In this document: in pieces, positions 48,307-55,711 of the stretch
Numbering within the stretch: position 1 is the stretch's first letter
Layout of the letters: each line of letters begins with the position of its first letter
DNA from: a virus
Reading direction: 5' to 3' (one strand)
IMG/VR virus record: IMGVR_UViG_3300043811_000074
Span: 1-64,000 of that record
DNA length: 64,000 bases
Program-made: the position numbers and the translations under genes
The notes under the pieces: model-generated
Databases searched by the model: none
Seen by the model: only the letters and a program-made list of their open reading frames with translations
What the model was told of the DNA's origin: nothing

Positions 48307-49067
48307 TTGTCGGATGCCCCTTTCGGTCTGTAGTATCGTGCATCGCCTTCCTGGATTGTTTCGTGGTCATCAGCCGCCTCTTCCAAGTCCCTCTGAAACT
48401 GTGATTGGTTTGGGAGTGCTACTTCCGCCATGTTCCGAATCTCGGCCAGCGCGTCGAACAGTTCGTGAGTTGCGACCTCCTCGCCGAAGTTTGCAAGCGA
48501 CTTCCGGCGGCGCTGGGCGTTGGCTTTCTCGGCAATCTTCCGCAGCGACTCCAGCAACGTCTTGACTTGTTCTGTTCGCCCGTCGTGAAGCCTTTCCCAT
48601 TTCGTCGCCAACTCAGCGAACCGCAAGACAATGCCGCGCTGAAGCTCTGGCGTTGTTTGGTCCCACCGCACCAGAACCTCGTCTTTGGTCTGCTTGTCCC
48701 ATTTGATTGCTTCGCGGGCATCATCCATGATCTTCCGCGCCCTGCCGTCCCGCAGCATGGCCGCTGTGATGCCACATTCCTGCCGCAGCGTGTCCAGTTC
48801 GGCGATGTAGTGCAGCTGGCCAGCCGTTGCCCCGGTCTCGACAACGCCCAGCATCTTGCAGCACGCAATGCCGCTCGTTGGCAGGCCATTGACGCCATTC
48901 GGCAATTGTCCGCCCTTGCCGCCGCAATGCTGGCAGATTTCGTACAGCATGGATTGCTTGCGCGGTGGACCGGCAACCGCTCCTTGCGACCTGTCCGGCC
49001 CCGGCAAGTGTCCGCACATTTGCTCGTCAGCGAGCATCTTGTCAACTTCGTCTTTGGTGACTTTCAC
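48303..49067 (-). CDS. Early helical protein with one zinc knuckle (254 aa)
   Basis: GTG at 49067 is chosen because GGAG lies 8 nt upstream and it forms a GTGA overlap with the regulator stop. Residues ~38-60 hold EICQHCGGKGGQ and a downstream IACCK; the remaining 180 residues are long charged helices. It could be a scaffold or replication accessory factor. No family is recognised. Confidence 0.6.
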   Translation of the reverse strand: MKVTKDEVDKMLADEQMCGHLPGPDRSQGAVAGPPRKQSMLYEICQHCGGKGGQLPNGVNGLPTSGIACCKMLGVVETGATAGQLHYIAELDTLRQECGITAAMLRDGRARKIMDDAREAIKWDKQTKDEVLVRWDQTTPELQRGIVLRFAELATKWERLHDGRTEQVKTLLESLRKIAEKANAQRRRKSLANFGEEVATHELFDALAEIRNMAEVALPNQSQFQRDLEEAADDHETIQEGDARYYRPKGASDK

Positions 49068-49297
49068 TCGAATTTCTCCTTCCCCAAAAGAACCTTGTTC
49101 GGGCTGATCCCCAACATGAAGCACAGCCGCAGTATCGTATCCGCTCCGGGCATGGACTTCGCCGTTTCAATACCGTGCAGACCGGCAACGCTCAGGTCCG
49201 TGCGGTCAGCCACGTCCCGCAAGCTGAACCGCAGCGCCAAGCGACGGTCTCGAAGGCGCTGACCTAGTTGCTCCATGAATTCGGTCGGCTCACGCAT
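49064..49297 (-). CDS. XRE-family HTH regulator (77 aa)
   Basis: A classic helix-turn-helix: QRLRDRRLALRFSLRDVADR then TDLSVAGLHGIETAKSMPGA and ILRLCFMLGISP. It lies inside the early operon and may tune it. A second small HTH gene in this phage is at 40844; the two are distinct in sequence. Confidence 0.8.
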   Translation of the reverse strand: MREPTEFMEQLGQRLRDRRLALRFSLRDVADRTDLSVAGLHGIETAKSMPGADTILRLCFMLGISPNKVLLGKEKFE

Positions 49298-49300
49298 GGC

Positions 49301-49498
49301 TTACCTTCCTTTCCGATAGCGCGGGTCTGATTTGGGCGGCTGGTAATCGGGCGGCAGCGGTTCGTCCGGGTCGTACTGATGCACGAAGCCCACTCTGCCC
49401 GCGCCAGAGCAATCGCCGTGCGCCGGGACCGGGCCGATACAGGAGTCCTCTTCATCCGCCGGCAGTTTCTCCCGGCAGGTGGGGCAGACGACTATCAT
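49301..49498 (-). CDS. Small zinc-type early protein (65 aa)
   Basis: The ATG at 49498 overlaps the upstream stop. It has VVCPTCREKLPADEEDSC with two CxxC-like pairs and a Pro/Asp-rich tail ending in KSDPRYRKGR. Function unknown. Confidence 0.55.
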   Translation of the reverse strand: MIVVCPTCREKLPADEEDSCIGPVPAHGDCSGAGRVGFVHQYDPDEPLPPDYQPPKSDPRYRKGR

Positions 49499-49701
49499 GG
49501 CTTGGCCTCCAGGTAACTCTTGAGCCATTCGGCGCGGGCCTGGTCTGCCGACTCCATGAAACTCAGGCCGTTGCCTTTGAGTGCTTCGTACCGTTCGGAA
49601 ATGACGCGCCGGGCCGCGATAATTTCTTTGCTGTACGTCGGCTGCATGATGTTGCCGCTGGCGAGAACACGAGACACGAACAGGCAGTCGTCAAGGCTCA
49701 T
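49495..49701 (-). CDS. Small early protein (68 aa)
   Basis: ATGA overlaps at both ends. Helical (YSKEIIAARRVISERYEALK, then SADQARAEWLKSYL). No family is recognised. Confidence 0.55.
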   Translation of the reverse strand: MSLDDCLFVSRVLASGNIMQPTYSKEIIAARRVISERYEALKGNGLSFMESADQARAEWLKSYLEAKP

Positions 49702-49916
49702 GGCTTGGCCCTTGTGGGAAATTCCTGCAAGCACAGGAATCGCAGAAGTAGCACAGGTGGCGGTTTCAGCAAAAACGCACGGGCGACGAATCTAATCCGA
49801 TCCTTGTTTGCTTTGGACATTTTGGGCCACGGTAAAACGCGTGGTTCATGGGCAACCGCTTTCGCGACCATCCACGCAGCAAGCTCGTCTACTTCGGCTT
49901 TCGTCGGCTTTTTCAT
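49698..49916 (-). CDS. Small basic early protein (72 aa)
   Basis: The ATG at 49916 follows GGGAGTGACGACG just after the RusA stop. It is Lys/Arg-rich with a hydrophobic C-terminal stretch (FVARAFLLKPPPVLLLRFL). Function unknown. Confidence 0.55.
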   Translation of the reverse strand: MKKPTKAEVDELAAWMVAKAVAHEPRVLPWPKMSKANKDRIRFVARAFLLKPPPVLLLRFLCLQEFPTRAKP

Positions 49917-49921
49917 CGTCG

Positions 49922-50404
49922 TCACTCCCTCACTCGGATCGTCACCACGACCTTGCCGCCCGCGAACACACTGCGACGGAACAGGTGCATTTCGTCGATG
50001 TTGGAATCGTCGGCCAGTACACCAGCCTTGACAAGAGCATCGACCACAAGTTTTTCTGCGTTGCAAATATCAAACCGTCCCTTGGTCGGTGGGAACACTT
50101 CCAGCGTCACCGCCAGCCGAAAGCATCTGGCAAAGCCCCATGCTTGGCCTATCTGCGCAGCGGTACACACAACGGCCCAAACGTCCTTGTAATACTGCCG
50201 CGTCGCCTTGGCGCTGACCATAAACACCTTGCCGTCGCGCTGAATCGGAACCTTTGAATGGTTCGCCGACAGCGGCCACGGCAGCACGAGGGTCAGTGGC
50301 TCCGGCGTGGCCGGCATCTTCGCCAGCGCCGGCCTTGGCAGGCAGGCATCGGTGATTGTGCCGTTCGCTACGCCACGGGTATACCAGTCGGGATCAGCGG
50401 TCAT
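49922..50404 (-). CDS. rusA: RusA-like Holliday junction resolvase (160 aa)
   Basis: The N-terminal block LPWPLSANHS resembles the RusA opening 'lPwPPSvNhy'. Acidic residues are spaced as in RusA: Asp112 in RFDICNAEKLVVDAL with Asp122, and Asp132/Asp133 in VLADDSNIDEM, with conserved basic residues around. RusA cuts four-way DNA junctions in late phage replication and recombination. Length is slightly above the usual ~120 aa because of an N-terminal extension. ATGA-coupled to the upstream gene. Confidence 0.9.
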   Translation of the reverse strand: MTADPDWYTRGVANGTITDACLPRPALAKMPATPEPLTLVLPWPLSANHSKVPIQRDGKVFMVSAKATRQYYKDVWAVVCTAAQIGQAWGFARCFRLAVTLEVFPPTKGRFDICNAEKLVVDALVKAGVLADDSNIDEMHLFRRSVFAGGKVVVTIRVRE

Positions 50405-51018
50405 GTTTCCTCCGGCAACGGTGCTATCTTGTTCTTCGCCAAAGCGCTTTTTCTTTCTGCCTCAATCCAGGCGGTGAGCGCCTTGGGCATTTTTCCCGTC
50501 TGATGCCGCCGCGTGGAATACACCAGGGCTTCCAAGACGATCACGGATTCCAGGCGCGGCAAACAATTCTCGGTATCCGGCTGATCGGAGAGATACCACC
50601 ATCGCTGACCGTTGCCATAACTTGGCACTGACAACCATTGCTTGCCATAGGCATTCTTTGCGCCGGCGAAGTCATTTTTGCTCGCATCCTCCATGACAGG
50701 GATTTCGCTGATTTGCAGGAACAGGTCCACGGACAGCCGATCCCCAACGCCGATAGCGAATTCGTTTGCCAATCTCTTGGCGTCTTTGACCGCTTCTTCC
50801 AGGCTAGTCAAGTAGCCGTAAAAATCGTTTAACGTGCTACGGTTGCTCAGTACGTTCTCATCATGGCGCAGGACTATCTTGGTTTCCGATTCCCTGAGCC
50901 AGAGAATCCGCTTGGTGAATGGCAGAAATTGAAACGTATCGCCCACGACAAACCGCTCGAAAAGGCGCATTTCTTCATCGCGGATTACCGGGCAAATGCT
51001 GTTGTGCTTGTCCATCAT
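50401..51018 (-). CDS. Early hypothetical protein (205 aa)
   Basis: Mixed alpha/beta, including FQFLPFTKRILWLRES and RWWYLSDQPDTENCLPRLES. It is co-translated with RusA (ATGA overlap), suggesting a DNA-metabolism accessory. No family is recognised. Confidence 0.6.
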   Translation of the reverse strand: MMDKHNSICPVIRDEEMRLFERFVVGDTFQFLPFTKRILWLRESETKIVLRHDENVLSNRSTLNDFYGYLTSLEEAVKDAKRLANEFAIGVGDRLSVDLFLQISEIPVMEDASKNDFAGAKNAYGKQWLSVPSYGNGQRWWYLSDQPDTENCLPRLESVIVLEALVYSTRRHQTGKMPKALTAWIEAERKSALAKNKIAPLPEET

Positions 51019-51209
51019 ACTTCCTCCCTCAAGCGCCCGCCGTCTGCTGCGGTTGGTTCCGGCAATTCCAGGGCGGCCAGGCGATGCAAGATCGAGGCTG
51101 CCGAATTCATCGCCTGTCGTGGGTCAATCGGGAACAGGTCAGTCAGCGCATTGGCAATGCACGCTTGCGCTGCCTCCCAATCGTTGATAGCGACTGCTGC
51201 ACTTATCAT
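51015..51209 (-). CDS. Small helical early protein, paralogue A (64 aa)
   Basis: DWEAAQACIANALTDLF then AASILHRLAALELPEP aligns with the next gene's DCITTALVEML and AILARLASLEQP, so the two are tandem duplicates. ATGA overlaps on both sides. Function unknown; a dimeric helical bundle is likely. Confidence 0.6.
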   Translation of the reverse strand: MISAAVAINDWEAAQACIANALTDLFPIDPRQAMNSAASILHRLAALELPEPTAADGGRLREEV

Positions 51210-51397
51210 GATTCTTTCCTTTCCGGTTTCTGCCGATCCAACATGATCGGCTGCTCCAGCGACGCGAGCCGTGCCAGGATTGCCCGTGCCGTCCGATCAG
51301 CTGCCCCGCGGCTGGCGTAGAGCATTTCCACCAGCGCCGTGGTGATGCAGTCAAGGGCCGCTTGGTACTCGGCGGCGATGTCGGGCGGGATGCGCAT
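51206..51397 (-). CDS. Small helical early protein, paralogue B (63 aa)
   Basis: The second member of the tandem pair (YQAALDCITTALVEMLYA then RAILARLASLEQPIML). Similar length and pattern with moderate identity, so an old duplication. Function unknown. Confidence 0.6.
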   Translation of the reverse strand: MRIPPDIAAEYQAALDCITTALVEMLYASRGAADRTARAILARLASLEQPIMLDRQKPERKES

Positions 51398-51406
51398 GGG
51401 CGGTCC

Positions 51407-51676
51407 TCACTTTCCAGGCCAGAGCCTATTGCGCACTTCGATCAACTCGGCAATCAGCTTGTCCACGGTGACTGCTTCCTCAAACATCGCCACGGCGCGA
51501 CCGTCCAGCGACGGCGATTCGACTTGCACCACCAGGCACTTGTTGCCGGTGTCCCGGCGCTCGCCCTGACCAATCCACAGCCCGGTCAGGTCGTGATAAA
51601 ACTGGTACTTAGCCCCGAACAGTTTGTTTTGCTTCGGCGGCGGCAGGCGTTCGTAATCGTCGCGGCGGAGGGTCAT
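51407..51676 (-). CDS. Small early protein (89 aa)
   Basis: It combines a basic start, a beta centre (FYHDLTGLWIGQGERRDTGN) and a helical end (TVDKLIAELIEVRNRLWPG). ATGA overlap upstream. No family is recognised. Confidence 0.6.
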   Translation of the reverse strand: MTLRRDDYERLPPPKQNKLFGAKYQFYHDLTGLWIGQGERRDTGNKCLVVQVESPSLDGRAVAMFEEAVTVDKLIAELIEVRNRLWPGK

Positions 51677-51855
51677 GGCTTTCGCTCCAGGTCGAGGATG
51701 AAGCGTGCGAGACTATCGGCTTTGTTGAGCAATTCTTGATGGTATTCAGGATCGACCCAAACCGGCGCGCCTTCGGTATCGTTCAGGTACTCATTGCCTT
51801 GTGCAGCGCCGCGAATGTATTCGGCGTCGGCACGAATTTCGTCGGGGATGGTCAT
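51673..51855 (-). CDS. Small acidic early protein (60 aa)
   Basis: The ATG at 51855 follows AAAGGGACGCA just after the upstream stop. Acidic helical sequence (EIRADAEYIRGAAQGNEYLN). Function unknown. Confidence 0.55.
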   Translation of the reverse strand: MTIPDEIRADAEYIRGAAQGNEYLNDTEGAPVWVDPEYHQELLNKADSLARFILDLERKP

Positions 51856-51865
51856 TGCGTCCCTT

Positions 51866-52125
51866 TCATGCTGGTGGAAATGCCGCGTTGCCCTTAGCAT
51901 TATCGGCCAGCGGGCCGCCGTCAATCCGTCGCTCGGCAGCGCCATTTTTCTGATTCATTCGCCAGCGATTGTGTTCCGCCGACTGGCCGGAGTGCGGACA
52001 CTTCTCACCCTTGGCGTGGTGCGTGGCGTACACCAGCGCTGCATTGTCGCGGACGCCACCGGCAGGTCCAGGACGGGGACCAGCTGGCCACAGTGGGGGC
52101 AGTGATGGAAGTTGGAGGATGGCAT
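51866..52125 (-). pseudogene. Frameshifted zinc-ribbon gene
   Basis: The ATG at 52125 overlaps the upstream stop (TAATG) and reads PSSNFHHCPHCGQLVPVLDL, one half of a zinc ribbon. The other half (ATHHAKGEKCPHSGQ) is in the -1 frame and ends at 51866. Joining them near 52075 gives a complete ribbon. Without a frameshift the first frame yields a 56-aa product with a random-looking tail. Confidence 0.5.
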
Positions 52126-52763
52126 TATTCGATCCCCAAAAGTTTCTTTTGCATCTTTGTGGCAAAGGCTCGGGCGCTGCGTTCGTCCCTGAGTTTTTTG
52201 TTGGCCGCTTCCAGACGTTTTTCCAGGCCGACAAGTCTTTCGGTCAGCGCGGCAAATTGTAGATCGTCCCGGCGTAACTTGCTACGCACGCGATGCACCG
52301 ATTCAATTGCCGCCAGTATCCAACACTTTTCGGCGGCGCTGTCCTGATGCGACGGTTCTTTTTTTTCGTGGATCGGCACTTTCTCTTGGCGCGATGGCTT
52401 GGTATTCTTCGCCAATTGTTTCGGCTCGGTTGGATTCCAGCGCTGCCTTTCCCGTGCTTGCCGCTGTTCATCCAACGTCTGATTGTCCATCTCGACACTG
52501 AGCCGCAAGACGGTCTCGTGGTCCCACACGGTTTGAATCAGCAGCACGTCGCCAAAGTCGCGGCCCACAAACCATGCGCCGGTTTCCCGGCAATGGAAAT
52601 ACCTGGAATTACCCAGCCGCCGAAATGGAATTGGGTCATTCCTGCCAATCTCAACAGCCCGGCGAACATGCTGAGAGACTTCGCGCTTGTCGGCATCGCC
52701 GTAGCGTGCGATGCGCTCTCGGTAGCGGGCCAGAGCATGATCCGAGACACGAATGGAAGGCAC
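52125..52763 (-). CDS. Early hypothetical protein (212 aa), GTG start
   Basis: GTG 52763 follows GAGGAAGCGAGG. The N-terminal ~100 residues form a basic domain (SDHALARYRERIARYGDADK, then WFVGRDFGDVLLIQTVW) and the C-terminal half is a coiled coil (LVGLEKRLEAANKKLRDERS). It overlaps the next gene as TAATG. A toxin-like or DNA-binding N-terminus is possible; not assigned. Confidence 0.6.
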   Translation of the reverse strand: MPSIRVSDHALARYRERIARYGDADKREVSQHVRRAVEIGRNDPIPFRRLGNSRYFHCRETGAWFVGRDFGDVLLIQTVWDHETVLRLSVEMDNQTLDEQRQARERQRWNPTEPKQLAKNTKPSRQEKVPIHEKKEPSHQDSAAEKCWILAAIESVHRVRSKLRRDDLQFAALTERLVGLEKRLEAANKKLRDERSARAFATKMQKKLLGIE

Positions 52764-52902
52764 GATAACCTCGCTTCCTCAGTACGTGCCGAACCGCCCG
52801 GCATTTCCTGCCACGGAAAGAAGCGCAGACGATTCGGCTAGTGCTTGCATGAATGGCGTCCGTGGCAGGACGTTGTGATACTACGCTTCTCCGGGCTGGG
52901 CG

Positions 52903-53667
52903 TCAAGGTCCGTTGCGGAGATTTTCGAGAATCCGTCTGCCGATGTATTCGGCTACTTGCGGCACTACGGAATTTCCGAGACCTCTGTATCTGTCCAACC
53001 TATCGGGAAGCCCATCAACCACTCGACAAAGTTTGCTGTTGGGCAACCACCTTGTTCGATCTGGAAATGCAGCACAAGGTTGGCACTCGCCGGGCCACAG
53101 CCGAAGCCGAGCCGTTTGTTTCTCGCCTGTTTTTTCAAATGGGCCTCTTTGGAAAACCTCATTCGTTTCGCGTCGCTCGCCTGAGCGGTAGGCCACAATG
53201 AAAACTCTTTCTCTTTCGTGGGGCGCACCAAAAGCCTGCGCGGGTATAGTCTGCCATTCCGCATCAAACCCGATCTCGGAAAGATTTCCGAGAACAGTTC
53301 CAAGCCCCCGAAAAGTAAGAGCTGAGACGTTCTCCAAGATTGCGTATCGCGGTCGAATTGCGCCAAGAATCCGAGCAAATTCAAACCAGAGTCCAGAGCG
53401 TTCGTCGGCAAGTCCAGCTCCATTGTGATTTGCCCCACTAATTCCTTGACAAGGAAAACCGCCTGCAATCAAATCAACATCGCAATCCATGTTCGTCGGT
53501 GGGAAGGTTCGCACGTCATCCCATTTTGGAATTGCCGGCCAGTGTTTCTCCAACACGTTTCGGCAGAATGGATCAATCTCCACTTGCCAGGCGCACTTCA
53601 TCCCGGCGCGTTCCAAGCCTAAATCCATCCCGCCAATTCCAGCAAAGAGTGAACCAAACCGCATCAC
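52903..53667 (-). CDS. DNA cytosine-5 methyltransferase (254 aa)
   Basis: All key Dcm-type motifs are present: SLFAGIGGMDLGLERAG (I), GGFPCQGIS with catalytic Cys73 (IV), LENVSAL (VI, Glu112), APHERERVFIVA (VIII) and RGLGNSVVPQVAEYIG (X). It is compact, with a short target-recognition region. GTG start overlapping the upstream stop. As a third methyltransferase it probably protects phage DNA. A 167-aa ORF is nested in another frame. Confidence 0.9.
   Translation of the reverse strand: MMRFGSLFAGIGGMDLGLERAGMKCAWQVEIDPFCRNVLEKHWPAIPKWDDVRTFPPTNMDCDVDLIAGGFPCQGISGANHNGAGLADERSGLWFEFARILGAIRPRYAILENVSALTFRGLGTVLGNLSEIGFDAEWQTIPAQAFGAPHERERVFIVAYRSGERRETNEVFQRGPFEKTGEKQTARLRLWPGECQPCAAFPDRTRWLPNSKLCRVVDGLPDRLDRYRGLGNSVVPQVAEYIGRRILENLRNGP
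52965..53468 (-). CDS. Overprinted ORF inside the m5C methyltransferase gene (167 aa)
   Basis: Same strand, other frame. Its sequence has blocks I recognise from phage proteins usually annotated as methyltransferase-related: DTQSWRTSQLLLFGGLELFS, IFPRSGLMRNGRLYPR, EFSLWPTAQASDA and the ending ANFVEWLMGFPIGWTD. These are not the methyltransferase motifs, which lie in the overlapping frame. Two meaningful proteins from one stretch is unusual. Expression is unproven; candidate starts are 53468 or an internal ATG. Confidence 0.5.
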   Translation of the reverse strand: MQAVFLVKELVGQITMELDLPTNALDSGLNLLGFLAQFDRDTQSWRTSQLLLFGGLELFSEIFPRSGLMRNGRLYPRRLLVRPTKEKEFSLWPTAQASDAKRMRFSKEAHLKKQARNKRLGFGCGPASANLVLHFQIEQGGCPTANFVEWLMGFPIGWTDTEVSEIP

Positions 53668-53810
53668 TCCCTCCCCTCCAATATCCCCTCAACCAGCCCC
53701 CGCGCCGTCTCGCCCAGGTCCACCAGGGCCGCCTCCACTTCGGCGCGGCAGGGATGCTGGCTCAGGCGGCGGAGGGTCAGCACAACTTCGACCACGGTTT
53801 CCGGCGTCAC
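53664..53810 (-). CDS. Small helical early protein (48 aa), GTG start
   Basis: The GTG at 53810 forms a GTGA overlap with the upstream small gene and the stop overlaps the methyltransferase start. It is a helical sequence (TPETVVEVVLTLRRLSQHP). Function unknown. Confidence 0.5.
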   Translation of the reverse strand: MTPETVVEVVLTLRRLSQHPCRAEVEAALVDLGETARGLVEGILEGRE

Positions 53811-53956
53811 CTTCTCACGGGCCGCAATCGCCGTTCGCCGCCAGGTCCACGCGGCATTCGGTGATGTGGTTCGCGGCGCGAGCAGCGCTTGAGGCAGAGT
53901 TCGCAGAAACCGCCGACGCGAAAAGTCTTCAAGAGCGCAGTGTCGATGATCTTCAT
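53807..53956 (-). CDS. Small zinc-type early protein (49 aa)
   Basis: ATGA and GTGA junctions on both sides. It contains FCELCLKRCSRREPHHRMP, a Cys/His pattern like the start of HNH-type phage proteins, then a basic tail. Function unknown; it may be a truncated HNH protein. Confidence 0.5.
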   Translation of the reverse strand: MKIIDTALLKTFRVGGFCELCLKRCSRREPHHRMPRGPGGERRLRPVRR

Positions 53957-54165
53957 GCGTCATAGTCCCCGTAAACACTCCCATACTGACCGGGCATATT
54001 CGAGCCGCTGCATTCATGCCGGTGATTCGTTGCGTGCGGACAGCGTTTGTTCCCGCACTTGGGACACAAAACCATCCTTGCCGTTTCAGCTGGCAGCGCC
54101 GGTACGGTCGGATTCCGTTCGTCGCGATCTCGCAAGCATTGGATACAGTCGCAACGGTCGTTCAC
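53953..54165 (-). CDS. Small zinc-ribbon early protein (70 aa)
   Basis: GTG start at 54165, directly beside the TnpB element. It has two CxxC pairs and further Cys/His (CDCIQC, VLCPKCGNKRCPHATNHRHE). No clear ribosome site remains upstream, so the element may have displaced it. Function unknown. Confidence 0.55.
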   Translation of the reverse strand: MNDRCDCIQCLRDRDERNPTVPALPAETARMVLCPKCGNKRCPHATNHRHECSGSNMPGQYGSVYGDYDA

Positions 54166-55403
54166 GAATTAACCGGCCTGGAAGCCACCGCCTGAAGAGC
54201 GGTGGAGGAAAGGCCGCTCCTAAAAATAACTACCGACCTTGCTAGGGAGCGCCGCGATCCCTATAATCAAGCAATGAAGCTAACGCTGCAACTCAAGCTG
54301 CTGCCCGATGCTGACCAAAGCGCCGCGCTGCTGGACACCATGCGCCGGTTCAACGCAGCCGCTTCTTTCGCTGCCGAACAGGGTTTTGCGGCTAGTGTTT
54401 TCTCCAAGCCGAGTATCCAAAAACTCTGTTACTACGATCTTCGCAAATATTTCAAGCTGTCCGCACAAATGGCCATTCGCGCCATTGCCAAAGCAGCAGA
54501 AGCGTTTGTCGCGAACAAGGCTGTTTGCCCTGAGTTTCGGCCTGACGGAGCAATGGCCTACGATGAACGAATCCTGTCCTTCAAAGACTGTCACCGCGTC
54601 AGCATCTTGACAGTGAGTCTCGGGCGCGTCCTCTTGCCCTACGTCTTCGGTGAGTATCAGGCAGCGAACCTTGATCGCATCCGTGGCCAGTGTGACCTTG
54701 TGTACCGGGACGGTAACTTTTTCCTCTATTGCACCATCGAATTTCAGGAAGCGCCGCCCGTTGAAGTTCGAGACTTCCTTGGCATCGACCTTGGCATCGT
54801 CAACATCGCCACGGATAGCGAAGGCGAAGCGTTCTCCGGCAAGACAGTTGACAGGAACCGCCGCCGCCGCCAGACCGCACGGAAGCAATACCAGCGGCGC
54901 GGAACCAAAAACGCCAAGCGCCGGCTCAAGCGTATGAGCGGACGGCAACGGCGTTTTCAAACATGGGTCAACCACGGCATTAGCAAGCAAGTGGTGATGA
55001 AAGCAAAGGCACTCGGCGTCGGGATCGGCTTGGAGGATTTGTCCTTCATCCGCTCGCGCATCGAGCCAACGGTTTCCAAACGCTTTCGCCGCCGCTTCGG
55101 GAATTGGGGTTTCTGCCAACTTCGGGCGTTCATTGAGTACAAGGCATTCCGCGAAGGCATTCCGGTCGTGACGGTCGATCCCCGCAACAGTAGCCGGACG
55201 TGCAGCGTCTGCGGCCACTGTGAGAAGGGCAACCGTCCCGATCAGGAAACCTTTCGCTGCAAACACTGCGATTTCTCCATGAATGCCGACTATAACGCTT
55301 CCCGGAACATCCGGGATTGGGCCAAAAGTAAACTGGCCTCAAAAATCGCGACTGCCCAGGTCAGTGATAAAGCCGTCTGCCTTTAGGCGACGGTCAGTTT
55401 ACT
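54166..55403 (+). mobile_element. TnpB-only IS200/IS605-type element
   Basis: The element carries tnpB but no tnpA (IS1341-like). The left end has a hairpin CCACCGC/GCGGTGG (54185-54205). The right end has an imperfect hairpin CCGTC(T)GCC/GGCGACGG (55373-55393) and AGTAAACTG (55327-55335) pairing with CAGTTTACT (55395-55403), as expected for an omega-RNA scaffold that overlaps the tnpB 3' end. It sits on plus inside the minus early operon. Exact ends are approximate. Confidence 0.7.
54274..55386 (+). CDS. tnpB: TnpB RNA-guided nuclease (IS200/IS605)
   Basis: ATG 54274 gives a normal TnpB N-terminus (KLTLQLKLLPDADQSAAL). RuvC residues are intact: Asp172 (FLGIDLGIVN), Glu254 (GIGLEDLSFI) and Asp339 (SMNADYNASR); a zinc finger C310/C313/C329/C332 lies between (TCSVCGHCEKG and FRCKHC). 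370 aa is the usual size. TnpB cuts DNA next to a short TAM guided by an omega-RNA made from the element right end, which helps element retention. Apparently active by sequence. Confidence 0.9.
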   Translation: MKLTLQLKLLPDADQSAALLDTMRRFNAAASFAAEQGFAASVFSKPSIQKLCYYDLRKYFKLSAQMAIRAIAKAAEAFVANKAVCPEFRPDGAMAYDERILSFKDCHRVSILTVSLGRVLLPYVFGEYQAANLDRIRGQCDLVYRDGNFFLYCTIEFQEAPPVEVRDFLGIDLGIVNIATDSEGEAFSGKTVDRNRRRRQTARKQYQRRGTKNAKRRLKRMSGRQRRFQTWVNHGISKQVVMKAKALGVGIGLEDLSFIRSRIEPTVSKRFRRRFGNWGFCQLRAFIEYKAFREGIPVVTVDPRNSSRTCSVCGHCEKGNRPDQETFRCKHCDFSMNADYNASRNIRDWAKSKLASKIATAQVSDKAVCL

Positions 55404-55707
55404 TCGGCCTCCCATTCAGCGGAACCACATTCGCCTCTCGGCGCGTTGCTTCCAGGTCCACTTGCAGCTGCCGGTATTGTACCCTCAATTCATCCAGGGC
55501 CGCCTGACATTTCGACACCGCGACCATCATTCGCTGCGTGCAGTCCTCGACGGCTTGCAAATCAAATACGCTGGCGAGAGCTTTGCGAACCATCTCCGGT
55601 TCGGCGCGGGCGGCAATCCCTATTGCCAGCACAATCATACCGGCCCATTCCCGGCCAGCGGTGCGCGTGATAACACCGAGCATGTCTTCGGCTTCCTGTT
55701 CGTCCAT
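55399..55707 (-). CDS. Early hypothetical coiled-coil protein (102 aa)
   Basis: A helical start (MDEQEAEDMLGVITRTAGRE) and a coiled coil (CQAALDELRVQYRQLQVDLE). Its stop codon (TAA at 55399-55401) lies within the right-end repeat of the TnpB element, so the C-terminus was probably altered by the insertion. No family is recognised. Confidence 0.6.
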   Translation of the reverse strand: MDEQEAEDMLGVITRTAGREWAGMIVLAIGIAARAEPEMVRKALASVFDLQAVEDCTQRMMVAVSKCQAALDELRVQYRQLQVDLEATRREANVVPLNGRPK

Positions 55708-55711
55708 CGGC

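Noticed and set aside
48405-49262. 285-codon plus-strand ORF opposite the early HTH and 254-aa genes
   Set aside because: The minus strand has a GTGA junction, an HTH motif and a good ribosome site; the plus ORF shows no domain and has irregular composition.
52779-52850. 23-codon minus ORF between the 212-aa gene and the m5C methyltransferase
   Set aside because: Too short, no ribosome site and no coupling to neighbours; treated as spacer.
53815-53956. Frameshift in the small Cys/His gene before the methyltransferase operon
   Set aside because: An apparent alternative continuation exists, but the unshifted frame ends in a neat GTGA overlap with the next gene, so no frameshift is needed.
53489-53965. 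158-codon plus-strand ORF opposite the m5C methyltransferase start
   Set aside because: Pro/Ser/Arg-rich shadow with no ribosome site; the minus strand is fully explained by coupled genes.
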